In this document: positions 62,615-64,000 of the stretch, piece after piece
Layout: each line of letters begins with the position of its first letter
How positions within the stretch are numbered: the first letter of the stretch is position 1
Assembly (NCBI GenBank): GCA_022376515.1
Contig: WTXI01000003.1
Span: 682,001-746,000 of the forward strand
Reading direction: 5' to 3'
Source of the DNA: Lactifluus volemus
Taxonomy: Eukaryota; Basidiomycota; Agaricomycetes; Russulales; Russulaceae
Length of the DNA stretch: 64,000 bases
Position numbers and translations under genes: made by a program
Notes under the pieces: generated by a model
Databases searched by the model: none
What the model was told of the DNA's origin: nothing
The model's input: the letters and a program-made list of their open reading frames with translations, nothing else

Positions 62615-63009
62615 GTTGGCTAAGGGTTGGGGCGGGGGGGGGCAGGGCTATTGTCGCGTTTGTGTGCTGTCAGGGGCGGGTTGTTGCCGTTTTGGCAGAT
62701 GTACCTTATTTTCCAGGGGGTTGGGATTCGGGTTTGTGTTGGGGGGGTTGTGGGCGGTTTCCTTGGGGGGTGGCTTGGAGCTCGAGCGTACAGTATTTAT
62801 GATATTTATTACTATGGGGGGTTACTACAGGCGGTTTTTTTAATGTTTAGGTTATGGTTATGGGTTTATGTTTGGTTGTTTGGGTGTTCTGAGTGGTCTC
62901 CCGTGTGTGTCTCTTGGGTCTGAGAGTGTTTTAGGTTTATTTGTTTCTGGAGTGGTCGTCTCCTGGGGGGGCGGGTTTGGTCTCCGAGAGTGAGTTGTGC
63001 TCTTCCTCA

Positions 63010-63073
63010 ACCTTGCCCTCGCCGAAGCGAGGGATTGCCAAACCATGGTGGTGGTTTGGTTTCAAGGTCCCCC
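63010..63073 (-). other. structured RNA 5' end of the LINE (three-way junction)
   Basis: Read as RNA from the element's first base: GGGGG, then outer strand ACCUUG (63068-63063), AAA, hairpin 1 CCAAACCA-loop CCACCA-UGGUUUGG (63059-63038), CAAU, hairpin 2 CCCUCGC-UUCG-GCGAGGG (63033-63016), then CAAGGU (63015-63010), which pairs with ACCUUG. All three stems (6, 8 and 7 bp) are perfect, and hairpin 2 closes the exceptionally stable C(UUCG)G tetraloop. The fold starts within five bases of the element's end. No known family was matched. Confidence 0.7.
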
Positions 63074-63089
63074 GACAAAGAAAATGATC
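63074..63089. repeat. target-site duplication, right copy (16 bp)
   Basis: Identical to 55410-55425 and adjacent to the LINE 5' end. On the minus strand it encodes DHFLC of the Ima1-like zinc ribbon. Confidence 0.95.
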
Positions 63090-63127
63090 ACTCGCAAAAG
63101 GCGGTGTCTACACCGGGCCGGGGGATC

Positions 63128-64000
63128 ATGTCACTGGTGCCATCACCTTCAGCAGTGCGAGGCGATCTAACCCTTCAACCAACTTATTTCACTTCTTCTC
63201 TCTTTGTAATTCCATTTCGCGCAGATATAGAACAGCTAACAAATACATTCATTAAAGAGTACATGACAGATGTCACGCAGCCATTTGCTCTGTTCAAGCG
63301 GATATGGCAAGACCAAGGTTGGACTTGGATGCACCTCAAAGTGTTCGATGCTCGCACGCGTCATGTTTACTTGACTGTCGCTTCCAGGCTCTTTATTGGT
63401 GCGTTTCTCACAGATTGCATAAGGACGTCAATAACATTGAGGACTATTAGAACGATTTGCCCAACACATTGAGCCTATACGCAAACTCGTCGCCCTGTTT
63501 GGATTATACACCTTTTATTTTACACAACCATTGGGCTCTCGAATACCGCTATACTCCATACGGCATGTTGACATCGCCATTGGTGGGTGTAGCCCACATT
63601 TGACTGAGTCATACTCTGTTGACAACCCTCCACAGACCAATATGGCTTACTCCTGGAACTGCCAAAGGCAGTCTCACCAATGCTGGCCCCTTATGCATCC
63701 CAGGTCCTATCCGCATTGCAAAACGCGTTTGTGTTCTACGTGTTACCAGTGTCCAGGTTGGAACCGTATAACCCACGTGTGTTGCCGCGCGAGGTGTACG
63801 TCGAAGACGAGGAAGAAACTGTCCAGAGAACTGGATCAACTTGTTTTCCCACCGAGTCGGAGTTAGACATGCCAGTACCCGGGTCGAGCGGAACGCAGGA
63901 AGGTGGAATGGCAGCGGTAAAGGTACCAAAGAAGAAAGGACGACCGTCTAAGCAAACCATCGCGAAACGAACGAAGGACGCTGTCGCGGGACTTGATCGG
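63128..64000 (+). CDS. SNAPc43/SNAPC1-like protein, 3'-truncated by window end
   Basis: Likely subunit of the complex that binds small nuclear RNA gene promoters. Exons 63128-63398, 63451-63582 and 63636-64000+ join with consistent phases. It starts MSLVPSPSAVRGDLTL. The SNAPc43 region has DIEQLTNTFIKEYM, FALFKRIWQDQGW, LTVASRLFIE/RFAQHIEPI, LVALFGLYTFYFTQP and IPLYSIRHVDIAI / DQYGLLLELP. After an acidic linker comes an AT-hook-like KKKGRPSKQ near the window end. The start ATG lies only 38 bp from the right target duplication of the LINE, which therefore sits in its promoter, head to head. An in-frame start upstream of the insertion cannot be excluded. Confidence 0.72.

Larger units (their letters stand above)
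55426..63073 (-). mobile_element. full-length Tad-like LINE (non-LTR retrotransposon), 7.65 kb
   Basis: Transcribed on the minus strand. Its 3' end is a 26-nt poly(A) (T26 at 55426-55451) and its 5' end is at 63073. Both ends abut perfect 16-bp target-site duplications, so the boundaries are exact. It encodes ORF1 (nucleocapsid-like, CCHC knuckle) and ORF2 (AP-endonuclease, reverse transcriptase, RNase H), the layout of the Tad clade. The coding strand is A/C-rich; the plus strand is strikingly G/T-rich from 60.4 to 63.0 kb. Six one-base gaps break the frames; no nonsense substitutions were noticed, so it is young and possibly active. A 5' leader of about 460 nt and a 3' UTR of about 180 nt flank the ORFs. 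Confidence 0.95.

Noticed and set aside
63010..63073. HDV-like self-cleaving ribozyme at the LINE 5' end
   Set aside because: The first seven bases (GGGGGAC) have no downstream partner able to make the P1 helix, and the nested double pseudoknot is not present.
1..64000. CRISPR array, bacterial operon, prophage or plasmid origin
   Set aside because: No direct-repeat arrays or ribosome-binding-site-led gene strings exist; introns, the tRNA type and the gene families are eukaryotic.

Overview
The window reads as nuclear DNA of a filamentous basidiomycete (Agaricomycotina). The genes are cut by many 40-70 bp GT-AG introns, the proteins match mushroom-type families (a YEATS/AHC1-like protein, an animal-type phosphatidylserine synthase, a DUF6533-like membrane protein, a Bbc1/Mti1 actin-patch protein, a Zn2Cys6 regulator), and the largest repeat is a Tad-like LINE. 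No prokaryotic, organellar or viral features were seen. Family names come from motif recognition by eye; nothing was searched.

Layout. 1-6.1 kb: no supportable gene. 6.1-9.1 kb (-): YEATS protein. 10.2-14.4 kb (+): membrane-anchored GH35 beta-galactosidase, convergent with 14.5-16.4 kb (-), a Nop12-like nucleolar RNA-binding protein. 16.5 kb (+): tRNA-Ala(TGC). 17-19 kb: a small Tyr/Ser-rich ORF behind a TATA box, a long hairpin and a small secreted-protein gene. 19.5-24.2 kb (+): Bbc1/Mti1-like protein. 24.2-29.9 kb: nothing supportable. 29.9-32.1 kb (-): PSS1-type phosphatidylserine synthase. 32.3-34.3 kb: two weak hypothetical genes. 36.3-37.8 kb (+): Zn2Cys6 factor, convergent with a TANGO2/NRDE gene at 38.3-39.9 kb (-). 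45.1-46.6 kb (+): probable ORC6, preceded by a broken copy of its own 5' end. 46.9-49.6 kb (-): two paralogues sharing an unnamed C-terminal domain. 52.2-54.0 kb (+): DUF6533-like multi-pass protein. 54.9-63.1 kb: an Ima1/Samp1-like nuclear-membrane gene (-) split by a 7.65 kb LINE that has a 26-nt poly(A) tail and perfect 16-bp target-site duplications. 63.1 kb to the end (+): the start of a SNAPc43-like gene, running off the window.

Three things stand out. First, the LINE is bounded to the base and its RNA 5' end can fold into a closed three-way junction carrying a C(UUCG)G tetraloop. Second, about seventeen reading-frame breaks in four unrelated host genes and the LINE are all explained by one missing base, mostly inside a short homopolymer; this looks like uncorrected long-read consensus error rather than gene decay, so most broken genes here are probably intact in the organism. 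Third, the LINE separates two divergent genes and has split one of them. The genes are ordinary housekeeping or accessory loci; no gene cluster, CRISPR or defence system was seen.
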